DNA of 64,000 bases from Nemopilema nomurai (lineage: Eukaryota > Cnidaria > Scyphozoa > Rhizostomeae > Rhizostomatidae): NCBI GenBank assembly GCA_003864495.1, contig ML133403.1, positions 628,714 to 692,713 on the forward strand, read 5' to 3'. Positions 1 to 10,642 of this stretch are shown piece by piece. The notes below the pieces were generated by a model. The model was not told the DNA's origin, searched no databases, and was given only the letters and a program-made list of their open reading frames with translations. Both the position numbers and the translations under genes were made by a program. Numbering within the stretch: position 1 is the stretch's first letter; each line of letters opens with the position of its first letter.

Positions 1-2507
1 TAGCATGGAAACGAGGCTAGGGCTTTAAGAACCAAAACGAGGCTTCCGTAGAAACGAGGCTAGCATGGAAACAAGGCTAGGAGGACAACGAGACTATGAC
101 ATAAACGAGGCTAGAACTTTTAGCACCTTAACGAGGCTAGCATAGAAACGAGGCTAGGACAAAAACGAGGCTAGGGCTTTAATACCAAAACATGGCTTGC
201 TTGGAAACGAGGCTAGGAGGAAGACAAAGCAAGAGGTTTTAGCACCTAAACAAGGCTAGCATGGAAACGAGGCTAAGGCTTTTAGCACCAAAACGAGGCT
301 AGCACGGAGACGATGCTACGATGAAAACGAGGCTATTACATAAACGAGGCTAGAGCTTTTAACACCTTAACGAGGCTAGCATGGAAACGAGGCTAGGACG
401 AAAACGAGGCTAGCGTGGAAACGAGGCTAGGACGAAAAAGAGGCTATGGCTTTTAGAACCAAAACGAGACTAGTATGAAAACGAGGTTACGATGAAAACG
501 AGGCTATGACATAAACGAGGCTATAACTTTTAGCACCTTAACGAGGCTAGCATGGAAAAGAGGCTAGGACGAAAACGAGGCTAGGTCTTTCAGCATCTAA
601 ACGAGGCTAGCATGGTAACGAGGCTAGGGCTTTTAGCACCAAAACGAGGCTAGCACAAAAACGAGGCTAGCATGGAAACGAGGCTAGGACGAAAAAGAGC
701 CTAGGGCTTTTAAAACCACAACGAGACTAGTATGAAAACGAGGCTACGATGAAAACGAGGCTATGACATAAACGAGGCTAGAACTTTTAGCACCTTAACG
801 AGGCTAGCATGGAAAAGAGGCTAGGACGAAAACGAGGCTAGGGCTTTAAAACCAAAACGTGGCTTGCTTGGAAACGAGGCTAGGACGTAAGAGCCCAGGG
901 CTTTTAGCACCAAAACGAGGCTAGGACGAAAACGAGGCTAGGTCTTTCAGCATCTAAACGAGGCTAGCATGGTAACGAGGCTAGGGCTTTTAGCACCAAA
1001 ACGAGGCTAGCACGAAAAACGAGGCTAGCACGAAAACGAGGCTAGCATGGAAACGAGGCTAGGACGAAAAATAGGCTAGGGCTTTTAGAACCAAAACGAG
1101 ACTAGTATGAAAACGAGGTTACGATGAAAAGGAGGCTATGACATAAACGAGGCTATAACTTTTAGCACCTTAACGAGGCTAGCATGGAAAAGAGGCTAGG
1201 ACGAAAACGAGGCTAGGTCTTTCAGCATCTAAACGAGGCTAGCATGGTAACGAGGCTAGGGCTTTTAGCACCAAAACGAGGCTAGCACAAAAACGAGGCT
1301 AGCATGGAAACGAGGCTAGGACGAAAAAGAGGCTAGGGCTTTTAAAACCAAAACGAGACTAGTATGAAAACGAGGCTACGATGAAAACGAAGCTATGACA
1401 TAAACGAGGCTAGAACTTTTAGCACCTTAACGAGGCTTCCGTGGAAACGAGGCTAGGACGAAAACGAGGCTAGGGCTTTTAGCACCTAAACGAGGCTAGC
1501 TGGGAAACAAAGCTAGGAGGAGAACAAGGCTAGGGCTTTGATACCAAAACGAGGCTTGCTTGGAAACGAGGCTAGGACGTAAGAACCTAGGGCTTTTAGC
1601 AACAAAACGAGGTTAGCATGGAAACGAGGCTAAGGCTTTTAGCACCAAAACGAGGCTAGCACGGAGACGATGCTACGATGAAAACGAGGCTATTACATAA
1701 ACGAGGCTAGAGCTTTTAACACCTTAACAAGGCTAGCATGGAAACGAGGCTAGGACGAAAACGAGACTAGCGTGGAAACGAGGCTAGGACGAAAAAGAGG
1801 CTAGGGCTTTTAGAACCAAAACGAGACTAGTATGAAAACGAGGCTACGATGAAAACGAGGCTATGACATAAACGAGGCTAGAACTTTTAGCACCTTAACA
1901 AGGCTAGCATGGAAAAGAGGCTAGGACGAAAACGAGGCTAGGTCTTTCAGCATCTAAACGAGGCTAGCATGGTAACGAGGCTAGGTCTTTCAGCATCTAA
2001 ACGAGGCTAGCATGGGAACGAGGCTAGGACGAAAACGAGGCTAGTATTGGAAACGAGGCTAGGACGAAAAAGAGGCTAGGGCTTTTAGAACCAAAACGAG
2101 ACTAGTATGAAAACGAGGCTACGATGAAAACGAGGCTATGACATAAACGAGGCTAGAACTTTTAGCACCTTAACAAGGCTAGCATGGAAAAGAGGCTAGG
2201 ACGAAAACGAGGCTAGGGCTTTAAAACCAAAACGTGGCTTGCTTGGAAACGAGGCTAGGACGTAAGAGCCCAGGGCTTTTAGCACCAAAACGAGGCTAGG
2301 ACGAAAACGAGGCTAGCATGGAAACGAGGCTAGGACAAAAAAGGCTAGGGCTTTAGCACCAAAACGAGGCTTCCATTGAATCGAGGCTGGGACGAAAAAA
2401 TGGCTAGGGCTTTTAGAACCAAAACGAGACTAGCATGAAAACGAGGCTACGATGAAAACGAAGCTATGACATAAACGAGGCTAGGGCTCTCAGCATCTAA
2501 ACGAGGC
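1..2507 (+). repeat. Higher-order repeat A, copy 1 (2.507 kb)
   Basis: Bases 1 onward reappear from 2508 onward. Anchors at 1, 121 and 301 match at 2508, 2628 and 2808 with a constant offset of 2507; after one extra A near 1018 the offset becomes 2506. Match continues to about 1860. The stretch 1861-2507 is the rest of the unit and includes the marker variant CTAGTATTGG at 2041. There is no gene in it. As the window begins inside the array, the true left boundary of this unit is unknown. Confidence 0.88.
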
Positions 2508-4366
2508 TAGCATGGAAACGAGGCTAGGGCTTTAAGAACCAAAACGAGGCTTCCGTAGAAACGAGGCTAGCATGGAAACAAGGCTAGGAGGACAACGAGA
2601 CTATGACATAAACGAGGCTAGAACTTTTAGCACCTTAACGAGGCTAGCATAGAAACGAGGCTAGGACAAAAACGAGGCTAGGGCTTTAATACCAAAACAT
2701 GGCTTGCTTGGAAACGAGGCTAGGAGGAAGACAAAGCAAGAGGTTTTAGCACCTAAACAAGGCTAGCATGGAAACGAGGCTAAGGCTTTTAGCACCAAAA
2801 CGAGGCTAGCACGGAGACGATGCTACGATGAAAACGAGGCTATTACATAAACGAGGCTAGAGCTTTTAACACCTTAACGAGGCTAGCATGGAAACGAGGC
2901 TAGGACGAAAACGAGGCTAGCGTGGAAACGAGGCTAGGACGAAAAAGAGGCTATGGCTTTTAGAACCAAAACGAGACTAGTATGAAAACGAGGTTACGAT
3001 GAAAACGAGGCTATGACATAAACGAGGCTATAACTTTTAGCACCTTAACGAGGCTAGCATGGAAAAGAGGCTAGGACGAAAACGAGGCTAGGTCTTTCAG
3101 CATCTAAACGAGGCTAGCATGGTAACGAGGCTAGGGCTTTTAGCACCAAAACGAGGCTAGCACAAAAACGAGGCTAGCATGGAAACGAGGCTAGGACGAA
3201 AAAGAGCCTAGGGCTTTTAAAACCACAACGAGACTAGTATGAAAACGAGGCTACGATGAAAACGAGGCTATGACATAAACGAGGCTAGAACTTTTAGCAC
3301 CTTAACGAGGCTAGCATGGAAAAGAGGCTAGGACGAAAACGAGGCTAGGGCTTTAAAACCAAAACGTGGCTTGCTTGGAAACGAGGCTAGGACGTAAGAG
3401 CCCAGGGCTTTTAGCACCAAAACGAGGCTAGGACGAAAACGAGGCTAGGTCTTTCAGCATCTAAACGAGGCTAGCATGGTAACGAGGCTAGGGCTTTTAG
3501 CACCAAAACGAGGCTAGCACGAAAACGAGGCTAGCACGAAAACGAGGCTAGCATGGAAACGAGGCTAGGACGAAAAATAGGCTAGGGCTTTTAGAACCAA
3601 AACGAGACTAGTATGAAAACGAGGTTACGATGAAAAGGAGGCTATGACATAAACGAGGCTATAACTTTTAGCACCTTAACGAGGCTAGCATGGAAAAGAG
3701 GCTAGGACGAAAACGAGGCTAGGTCTTTCAGCATCTAAACGAGGCTAGCATGGTAACGAGGCTAGGGCTTTTAGCACCAAAACGAGGCTAGCACAAAAAC
3801 GAGGCTAGCATGGAAACGAGGCTAGGACGAAAAAGAGGCTAGGGCTTTTAAAACCAAAACGAGACTAGTATGAAAACGAGGCTACGATGAAAACGAAGCT
3901 ATGACATAAACGAGGCTAGAACTTTTAGCACCTTAACGAGGCTTCCGTGGAAACGAGGCTAGGACGAAAACGAGGCTAGGGCTTTTAGCACCTAAACGAG
4001 GCTAGCTGGGAAACAAAGCTAGGAGGAGAACAAGGCTAGGGCTTTGATACCAAAACGAGGCTTGCTTGGAAACGAGGCTAGGACGTAAGAACCTAGGGCT
4101 TTTAGCAACAAAACGAGGTTAGCATGGAAACGAGGCTAAGGCTTTTAGCACCAAAACGAGGCTAGCACGGAGACGATGCTACGATGAAAACGAGGCTATT
4201 ACATAAACGAGGCTAGAGCTTTTAACACCTTAACGAGGCTAGCATGGAAACGAGGCTAGGACGAAAACGAGGCTAGCGTGGAAACGAGGCTAGGACGAAA
4301 AAGAGGCTAGGGCTTTTAGAACCAAAACGAGACTAGTATGAAAACGAGGCTACGATGAAAACGAGG
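2508..4366 (+). repeat. Higher-order repeat A, copy 2 (partial, about 1.86 kb)
   Basis: This is a near-identical copy of 1-1860. Match ends at about 4366, where this copy reads ATTACATAAACTAGGG and the first reads ATGACATAAACGAGG. Most of this block is also found at about 52.02-53.88 kb: anchors at 2689 and 4499 fall at 52041 and 53851, both offset by 49,352, so there is no net length change over 1.8 kb. Confidence 0.85.
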
Positions 4367-4680
4367 CTATTACATAAACTAGGGTAGAGCTTTTAGCACC
4401 TTAACGAGGCTAGCATTGAAAAGAGGCTAGGACGAAAACGAGGCTAGGTCTTTCAGCATCTAAACGAGGCTAGCATGGTAACGAGGCTAGGGCTTTTAGA
4501 CCCAAAACGAGGCTAGCACGAAAACGAGGCTAGCACGAAAACGAGGCTAGCATGGAAACGAGGCTAGGACGAAAAAGAGGCTAGGGCTTTAGAACCAAAA
4601 CGAGACTAGTATGAAAACGAGGCTAGGATGAAAACGAGGCTATGACATAAACGAGGCTACAACTTTTAGCACCTTAACGA
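4367..4680 (+). repeat. Linking array segment
   Basis: These are ordinary short and long modules joining repeat A to the 1.0-kb local duplication. The start (ATTACATAAACTAGGGTAG, then GCATTGAAAAGAGG) is shared with segments near 23270, 53725 and 62750. No gene or RNA is visible. Confidence 0.8.
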
Positions 4681-5695
4681 GGCTAGCATGGAAAAGAGGC
4701 TAGGACGAAAACGAGGCTAGGTCTTTCAGCATCTAAACGAGGCTAGCATGGGAACGAGGCTAGGACGAAAACGAGGCTAGCTTGGAAACGAGGCTAGGAC
4801 GAAAAAGAGGCTAGGGCTTTTAGAACCAAAACGAGACTAGTATGAAAACGAGGCTACGATGAAAACGAGGCTATGACATAAACGAGGCTAGAACTTTTAG
4901 CACCTTAACGAGGCTAGCATGGAAAAGAGGCTAGGACTAAAACGAGGCTAGGGCTTTAAAACCAAAACGTGGCTTGCTTGGAAACGAGGCTAGGACGTAA
5001 GAGCCCAGGGCTTTTAGCACCAAAACGAGGCTAGGACAAAAACGAGGCTAGCATGGAAACGAGGCTAGGACAAAAAAAGGCTAGGGCTTTAGCATCAAAA
5101 CGAGGCTTCCATGGAATCGAGGCTGGGACGAAAAAATGGCTAGGGCTTTTAGAACCAAACGAGACTAGCATGAAAACGAGGCTACGATGAAACGAAGCTA
5201 TGACATAAACGAGGCTAGGGCTTTCAGCATCTAAACGAGGCTAGCATGGAAACGAGGCTAGGGCTTTTAGAACCAAAACGAGGCTTCCGTAGAAACGAGG
5301 CTAGCATGGAAACGAGGCTAGGAGGACAACGAGGCTATGATAAACGAGATTAGAACTTTTAGCACCTTAACGAGGCTAGCATGGAAACGAGGCTAGAAAA
5401 AAAAGAGGCTAGGGCTTTAAGCACAAAAAAGAGGCTTCCGTAGAAACGAGGCTAGCATGGAAACGAGGCTAGGAGGTAAACGAAACTAGCATGGAAACGA
5501 GGCTTGGACGAAAACAAGGCTAGCATGGAAACGAGGCTAGGACGAAAAGGGCTAGGGCTTTGAGAACCAAAACGAGGTTAGCATGGAAACGAGGCTAAGG
5601 CTTTTAGCACCAAAACGAGGCTAGCAAGGAGACGATGCTACGATGAAAACGAGGCTATTACATAAACGAGGGTAGTGCTTTTAGCACCTTAACGA
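4681..5695 (+). repeat. Local 1.0-kb duplication, copy 1 (keeps an empty insertion site)
   Basis: The module order from about 4681 recurs from about 5696 at an offset of 1015, falling to about 999 after the second copy loses one 17-bp module near 5885. The site matching the retrotransposon insertion is intact here (GCTAGCATGGAAACGAGG at 5046-5063), so this copy shows what the locus looked like before the insertion. Similarity to the second copy, counted across the insertion, fades at about 5385, and the remaining 300 bp hold the GCTAGAAAAAAAAGAGG variant. Confidence 0.8.
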
Positions 5696-6051
5696 GGCTA
5701 GCATGGAAAAGAGGCTAGGACGAAAACGAGGCTAGGTCTTTCAGCATCTAAACGAGGCTAGCATGGGAACGAGGCTAGGACGAAAACGAGGCTAGCTTGG
5801 AAACGAGGCTAGGACGAAAAAGAGGCTAGGGCTTTTAGAACCAAAACGAGACTAGTATGAAAACGAGGCTACGATGAAAACGAGGCTAGAACTTTTAGCA
5901 CCTTAACGAGGCTAGCATGGAAAAGAGGCTAGGACGAAAACGAGGCTAGGGCTTTAAAACCAAAACGTGGCTTGCTTGGAAACGAGGCTAGGACGTAAGA
6001 GCCCAGGGCTTTTAGCACCAAAACGAGGCTAGGACAAAAACGAGGCTAGCA

Positions 6052-7072
6052 ATATCTAAACTTCTTAATTATGGTATTAAAAACAAGGAGCTTTGCTGGT
6101 TCGAGAGCTATCTGTTTGGTAGAACGCAAATTGTATCATATGATGGAGCCTTGTCAGAAAGTCAAGCTATTACCTGTGGAGTACAGCAGGGATCCATATT
6201 GGGTCCATTGCTTTTCACCTTACTAATAAACGATATCGATGAAAATTTAAGCCAATGTGAAATGACCCTCTATGCTGATGATTCTGTTTTGTACGTTGCT
6301 GGTAAAAATTGTGATATTATCGAAGAAAAGTTAAACAGTGATCTAAAACAGATTGCTTACTGGCTTCAGCAAAATAATCTCGTTATTAATCTTAAAAAGA
6401 CCAAGACCGAGTGCGTCCTTTATGGTACACACCAGAGAACTTCGAAATCAAAACCTATGGAAATCAAGATCAATAACACAAAGATCACAGAATCTAAAGA
6501 ATACGAGTATCTAGGAGTAAAGATGGACAAGAACCTGACATTTTCTGATCATTTCGAAAAAACAATAAAAAAAGCCACATCCAGAGTAAAGTTATTGTCG
6601 CGTATACGGCATAATATAAGTCCTTACACAGCAGAAACAATTTAAGGTAACAATTTTACCAATTCTGCTTTACTGTAACAATGTGTTCCTTTACATGGCA
6701 CCATCAAAAAAGATGGTGTATGAGAACATTCAGAGACGGGCACTGAAAGTAATAAATGGCAACAGGGACAGTGTACAGCTGGAGAAAGTCAGTAGTCTAC
6801 GAAACAAGATGTGTGCTCTGGAAGTTTTCAAAAGTTTGAATAGCGTATCGCCACACGCCTTTCGAAACTATTTCACTAGAGTAAAACACAGGCAGTGTAC
6901 TCGTGCCAATGCAAAAAATATTGTTTTGCCCAAAGTACAATCAGAAGCAGGCAAGAAGGCCTTTTACTTTCAAGGAGCAAAGATTTTTAATAAACTAACA
7001 GACGAAATGAAGTGTGAAACTTCAATTCTAAGATTTAAGACTTTTTGTAAAAATTTTAACTTCGACTTTTAA
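6052..7072 (+). pseudogene. Reverse transcriptase fragment of the LINE, frameshifted
   Basis: The open frame is readable from the insertion junction (6052) to a stop at 6643-6645, then continues in the next frame to the TAA at 7070-7072. Visible in order are a finger-region block with YGI and SYL (6070-6114), GVQQGSILGPLLF (6178-6216), the catalytic YADD (6271-6282) with two of the active-site aspartates, a WLQQNNLVIN segment (about 6361-6390), and YLGV (6508-6519). The C-terminal part (6683 on) has the QRRALKVINGN block typical of the region after the RT in this LINE group. There is no genuine start codon: the TTG at 6151 and GTG at 6683 are internal codons. The family motif is normally GVPQGS, so Q replaces P. 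Truncation plus frameshift make it non-functional; it would have copied element RNA into DNA at a nicked target. Confidence 0.92.
6640..6648 (+). other. Frameshift site in the RT pseudogene
   Basis: The first frame ends in ...AETI followed by TAA at 6643-6645, while the continuing LINE protein is picked up immediately in frame 2 (KVTILPILLYC from 6644). The change from frame 1 to frame 2 equals a net loss of two bases (or gain of one). A TA loss in ATTTATAAG-like sequence would be the simplest event, which is inference. Confidence 0.75.
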
Positions 7073-7188
7073 GATTTCATTTTCATCATGTATTTAATTT
7101 TTATTTCGGTAATCCATGTATATTTTAGACAGGTCCTTTAATGATAACAGCACGTTGTTGCTGACCAAAGTTAACCTGTATAAATATG
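7073..7188 (+). other. LINE 3' untranslated region
   Basis: This is AT-rich, non-satellite sequence between the RT stop codon and the ATT tail. I see no AATAAA signal and no ORF of its own. An open frame starting at 7116 runs from here into the satellite and is accidental. In LINEs of this type the 3' end is what the RT recognises to begin copying. Confidence 0.7.
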
Positions 7189-7210
7189 ATATTATTATTA
7201 TTATTATTAT
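7189..7210 (+). repeat. (ATT)n microsatellite tail of the LINE
   Basis: About seven ATT units end the element and run straight into satellite sequence at GGAAACGAGG. A simple-repeat tail instead of poly(A) is typical of CR1/L2/Rex1-type LINEs. The last AT is ambiguous between tail and target, because the undisturbed module reads GCATGG. Confidence 0.9.
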
Positions 7211-7782
7211 GGAAACGAGGCTAGGACAAAAAAAGGCTAGGGCTTTAGCATCAAAACGAGGCTTCCATGGAATCGAGGCTGGGACGAAAAAATGGCTAGG
7301 GCTTTTAGAACCAAAACGAGACTAGCATGAAAACGAGGCTACGATGAAAACGAAGCTATGACATAAACGAGGCTAGGGCTTTCAGCATCTAAACGAGGCT
7401 AGCATGGAAACGAGGCTAGGGCTTTTAGAACCAAAACGAGGCTTCCGTAGAAACGAGGCTAGCATGGAAACGAGGCTAGGAGGACAACGAGGCTATGACA
7501 TAAACGAGGCTAGAACTTTTAGCACCTTAACGAGGCTAGCATAGAAACGAGGCTGGGACAAAAACGAGGCTAGGGCTTTAATACCAAAACATGGCTTGCT
7601 TGGAAACGAGGCTAGGAGGAAGACAAAGCAAGAGCTTTTAGCACCTAAACAAGGCTAGCATGGAAACGAGGCTAAGGCTTTTAGCACCAAAACGAGGCTA
7701 GAACTGAGACGTTGCTACGATGAAAACGAGGCTATTACATAAACGAGGCTAGAGCTTTTAACACCTTAACGAGGCTAGCATG

Positions 7783-10642
7783 GAAACGAGGCTAGGACGA
7801 AAACGAGGCTAGCGTGGAAACGAGGCTAGGACAAAAAAGAGGCTAGGGCTTTTAGAACCAAAACGAGACTAGTATGAAAACGAGGCTACGATGAAAACGA
7901 GGCTATGACATAAACGAGGCTAGAACTTTTAGCACCTTAACGAGGCTAGCATGGAAAAGAGGCTAGGACGAAAACGAGGCTAGGTCTTTCAGCATCTAAA
8001 CGAGGCTAGCATGGTAACGAGGCTAGGGCTTTTAGCACCAAAACGAGGCTAGCACGAAAACGAGGCTAGCACGAAAACGAGGCTAGCATGGAAACGAGGC
8101 TAGGACGAAAAAGAGGCTAGGGCTTTTAGAACCAAAACGAGACTAGTATGAAAACGAGGCTAGGATGAAAACGAGGCTATGACATAAACGAGGCTAGAAC
8201 TTTTAGCAATTTAATGAGCCTAGCATGGAAAAGAGGCTAGGATGAAAACGAGGCTATGGCATAAATGAGGCTAGAACTTTTAGCACTTTAATGAGCCTAG
8301 CATGGAAAAGAGGCTAGGACGAAAACGAGGCTAGGGCTTTATAACCAAAACGTGGCTTGCTTGGAAACGAGGCTAGTACGTAAGAGCCTTGGGCTTTAGC
8401 ACCAAAACGAGGCTAGGACAAAAACGAGGCTAGCATGGAAACGAGGCTAGGACAAAAAAGGCTAGGGCTTTAGCATCAAAACGAGGCTTCCATGGAATCG
8501 AGGCTGGGACGAAAAAATGGCTAGGGCTTTTAGAACCAAAACGAGACTAGCATGAAAACGAGGCTAAGATGAAAACGAAGCTATGACATAAACGAGGCTA
8601 GGGCTTTTAGCACCAAAAGGAGGCTAGCATGGAAACGAGGCTTGGACGAAAACAAGGCTAGCATGGAAACGAGGCTAGAAAAAAAGAGGCTAGGGCTTTA
8701 AGCACAAAAAAGAGGCTTCCGTAGAAACGAGGCTAGCATGGAAACGAGGCTAGGAGGTAAACGAGGCTATCATGGAAACGAGGCTTGGACGAAAACAAGG
8801 ATGGAAACGAGGCTAGGACGAAAAAGAGGCTAGGGCTTTGAGAACCAAAACGAGGTTAGCATGGAAACGAGGCTAAGGCTATTAGCACCAAAACGAGGCT
8901 AGCACGGAGACGATGCTACGTTGAAAACGAGGCTATTACATAAACGAGGGTAGTGCTTTTAGCACCTTAACGAGGCTAGCATGGAAAAGAGGCTAGGACG
9001 AAAACGAGGCTAGGTCTTTCAGCATCTAAACGAGGCTAGCATGGGAACGAGGCTAGGACTAAAACGAGGCTAGCTTGGAAACGAGGCTAGGACGAAAAAG
9101 AGGCTAGGGCTTTTAGAACCAAAACGATACTAGTATGAAAACGAGGCTACGATGAAAACAAGGCTATGACATAAACGAGGCTAGAACTTTTAGCACCTTA
9201 ACGAGGCTAGCATGGAAAAGAGGCTAGGACGAAAACGAGGCTAGGGCTTTAAAACCAAAACGTGGCTTGCTTGGAAACGAGGCTAGGACGTAAGAGCCCA
9301 GGGCTTTTAGCACCAAAAAGAGGCTAGGACAAAAACGAGGCTAGCATGGAAACGAGGCTAGGACAAAAAAAGGCTAGGGCTTTAGCATCAAAACGAGGCT
9401 TCCATGGAATCGAGGCTGGGACGAAAAAATGGCTAGGGCTTTTAGAACCAAAACGAAACTAGCATGAAAACGAGGCTACGATGAAAACGAAGCTATGACA
9501 TAAACGAGGCTAGGGCTTTCAGCATCTAAACGAGGCTAGCATGGAAACGAGGCTAGGGCTTTTAGAACCAAAACGAGGCTTCCGTAGAAACGAGGCTAGC
9601 ATGGAAACGAGGCTAGGAGGACAACGAGGCTATGACATAAACGAGGCTAGAACTTTTAGCACCTTAACGAGGCTAGCATAGAAACGAGGCTAGGACAAAA
9701 ACGAGGCTAGGGCTTTAATACCAAAACATGGCTTGCTTGGAAACGAGGCTAGGAGGAAGACAAAGCAAGAGCTTTTAGAATCTAAACAAGGCTAGCATGG
9801 AAACGAGGCTAAGGCTTTTAGCACCAAATTAGGCTAGCACGGAGACGATGCTACGATGAAAACGAGGCTATTACATAAACGAGTCTAGAGCTTTTAACAC
9901 CTTAACGAGGCTAGCATGGAAACGAGGCTAGGACGAAAACGAGGCTAGCGTGGAAACGAGGCTAGGACAAAAAAGAGGCTAGGGCTTTTAGAACCAAAAC
10001 GAGACTAGTATGAAAACGAGGCTACGATGAAAACGAGGCTATGACATAAACGAGGCTAGAGCTTTTAGCACCTTAACGAGGCTAGCACGAAAACGAGGCT
10101 AGCACGAAAACGAGGCTAGCATGGAAACGAGGCTAGGACGAAAAAGAGGCTAGGGCTTTTAGAACCAAAACGAGACTAGTATGAAAACGAGGCTAGGATG
10201 AAAACGAGGCTATGACATAAACGAGGCTAGAACTTTTAGCACTTTAATGAGCCTAGCATGGAAAAGAGGCTATGATGAAAACGAGGCTATGACATAAACG
10301 AGGCTAGAACTTTTAGCACTTTAATGAGCCTAGCATGGAAAAGAGGCTAGGACGAAAACGAGGCTAGGGCTTTATTACCAAAACGTTGCTTGCTTGGAAA
10401 CGAGGCTAGTACGTAAGAGCCTAGGGCTTTTAGCACCAAAACGAGGCTAGGACGAAAACGAGGCTAGCATGGAAACGAGGCTAGGACGAAAAAATGGCTA
10501 GGGCTTTTAGAACTAAAACGAGACTAGCATGAAAACGAGGCTACGATGAAAACGAGGCTATGACATAAACGAGGCTTGAACTTTTAGCACCTTAACGAGG
10601 CTAGCATGGAAAAGAAGCTATGACGAAAACTAGGCTAGGACG
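7783..10642 (+). repeat. Higher-order repeat B, copy 1 (2.86 kb)
   Basis: Anchors at 7801, 8201, 9301 and 9831 recur at 10661, 11061, 12161 and 12691, an offset of 2860 each time. A private marker, GCACCAAATTAGGC near 9821, is shared only with the second copy. Compared with copy 2, about 103 bp (a run including the TCTTTCAGCA long module) are missing near 10085. The last bases, CTAGGACGGAAACG at 10634-10647, mark the junction to copy 2. No genes. Confidence 0.88.
7838..8111 (+). repeat. Example 274-bp composite unit (10 short + 4 long modules)
   Basis: This is a worked example of the module grammar. Reading left to right the order is L S S S L S S L S L S S S S, where S is 17 bp and L is 26 bp; 10 x 17 + 4 x 26 gives exactly 274 bp. 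The long modules carry the tails TTTTAGAACC, TTTTAGCACC (twice) and TTTCAGCATCT. The same composite recurs, for example, from about 10698, 26350, 54656 and 58374. Other parts of the array use different orders of the same modules, so this is one common sub-unit, not the only one. Confidence 0.85.

Larger units (their letters stand above)
1..6051 (+). repeat. Satellite array, left arm (17-bp and 26-bp modules)
   Basis: This is uninterrupted tandem satellite DNA in a single orientation. The short module is 17 bp (CGAGGCTAGCATGGAAA and variants such as CGAGGCTAGGACGAAAA and CGAGGCTATGACATAAA). The long module is 26 bp: the head CGAGGCTAGGG followed by CTTTTAGCACC and a run of A. GAGGCT is the most constant part. 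I see no gene, RNA gene or unique spacer here. The arm already starts inside a module at base 1, so the array continues to the left. It stops at the retrotransposon junction after GCTAGCA at 6045-6051, in the middle of a short module. Confidence 0.97.
6052..7209 (+). mobile_element. 5'-truncated non-LTR retrotransposon (CR1/jockey/L2/Rex1-like)
   Basis: This is the only non-satellite DNA in the window. It starts abruptly inside the reverse transcriptase domain, so the 5' UTR, any ORF1, the endonuclease and the first part of the RT are missing, as is usual for LINEs truncated at the 5' end. It contains the RT palm, thumb-side sequence and a C-terminal region, then a 116-bp 3' UTR and an (ATT)n tail. 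The surrounding GCTAGCA and TGGAAACG join perfectly into one satellite module, so at most one base (A) is shared at the two ends and there is no normal target-site duplication. Base composition is clearly more AT-rich than the array. Clade assignment by eye is uncertain; (ATT)n-type tails and this RT style occur in the CR1/L2/Rex1 group. Confidence 0.93.
5696..7545 (+). repeat. Local 1.0-kb duplication, copy 2, split by a LINE
   Basis: Array sequence 5696-6051 plus 7210-7545 together matches the 4681-5385 region. The two parts are separated by the retrotransposon. The satellite phase is continuous across the insertion, so no array DNA appears to have been lost when the element inserted. Confidence 0.8.

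Noticed and set aside
6151..6645. A working reverse transcriptase gene starting at 6151
   Set aside because: TTG at 6151 is an internal codon: the homologous frame is open back to the junction at 6052. The element is truncated and frameshifted.
6045..7216. Target-site duplication flanking the LINE
   Set aside because: The left flank matches the module only to GCTAGCA and the right from ATGG, leaving at most one shared base, which is not meaningful.
7116..7325. Plus-strand 69-codon ORF
   Set aside because: It begins in the LINE 3' UTR, reads through the ATT tail as a run of isoleucine and ends in the satellite, so it is an accidental chimera.
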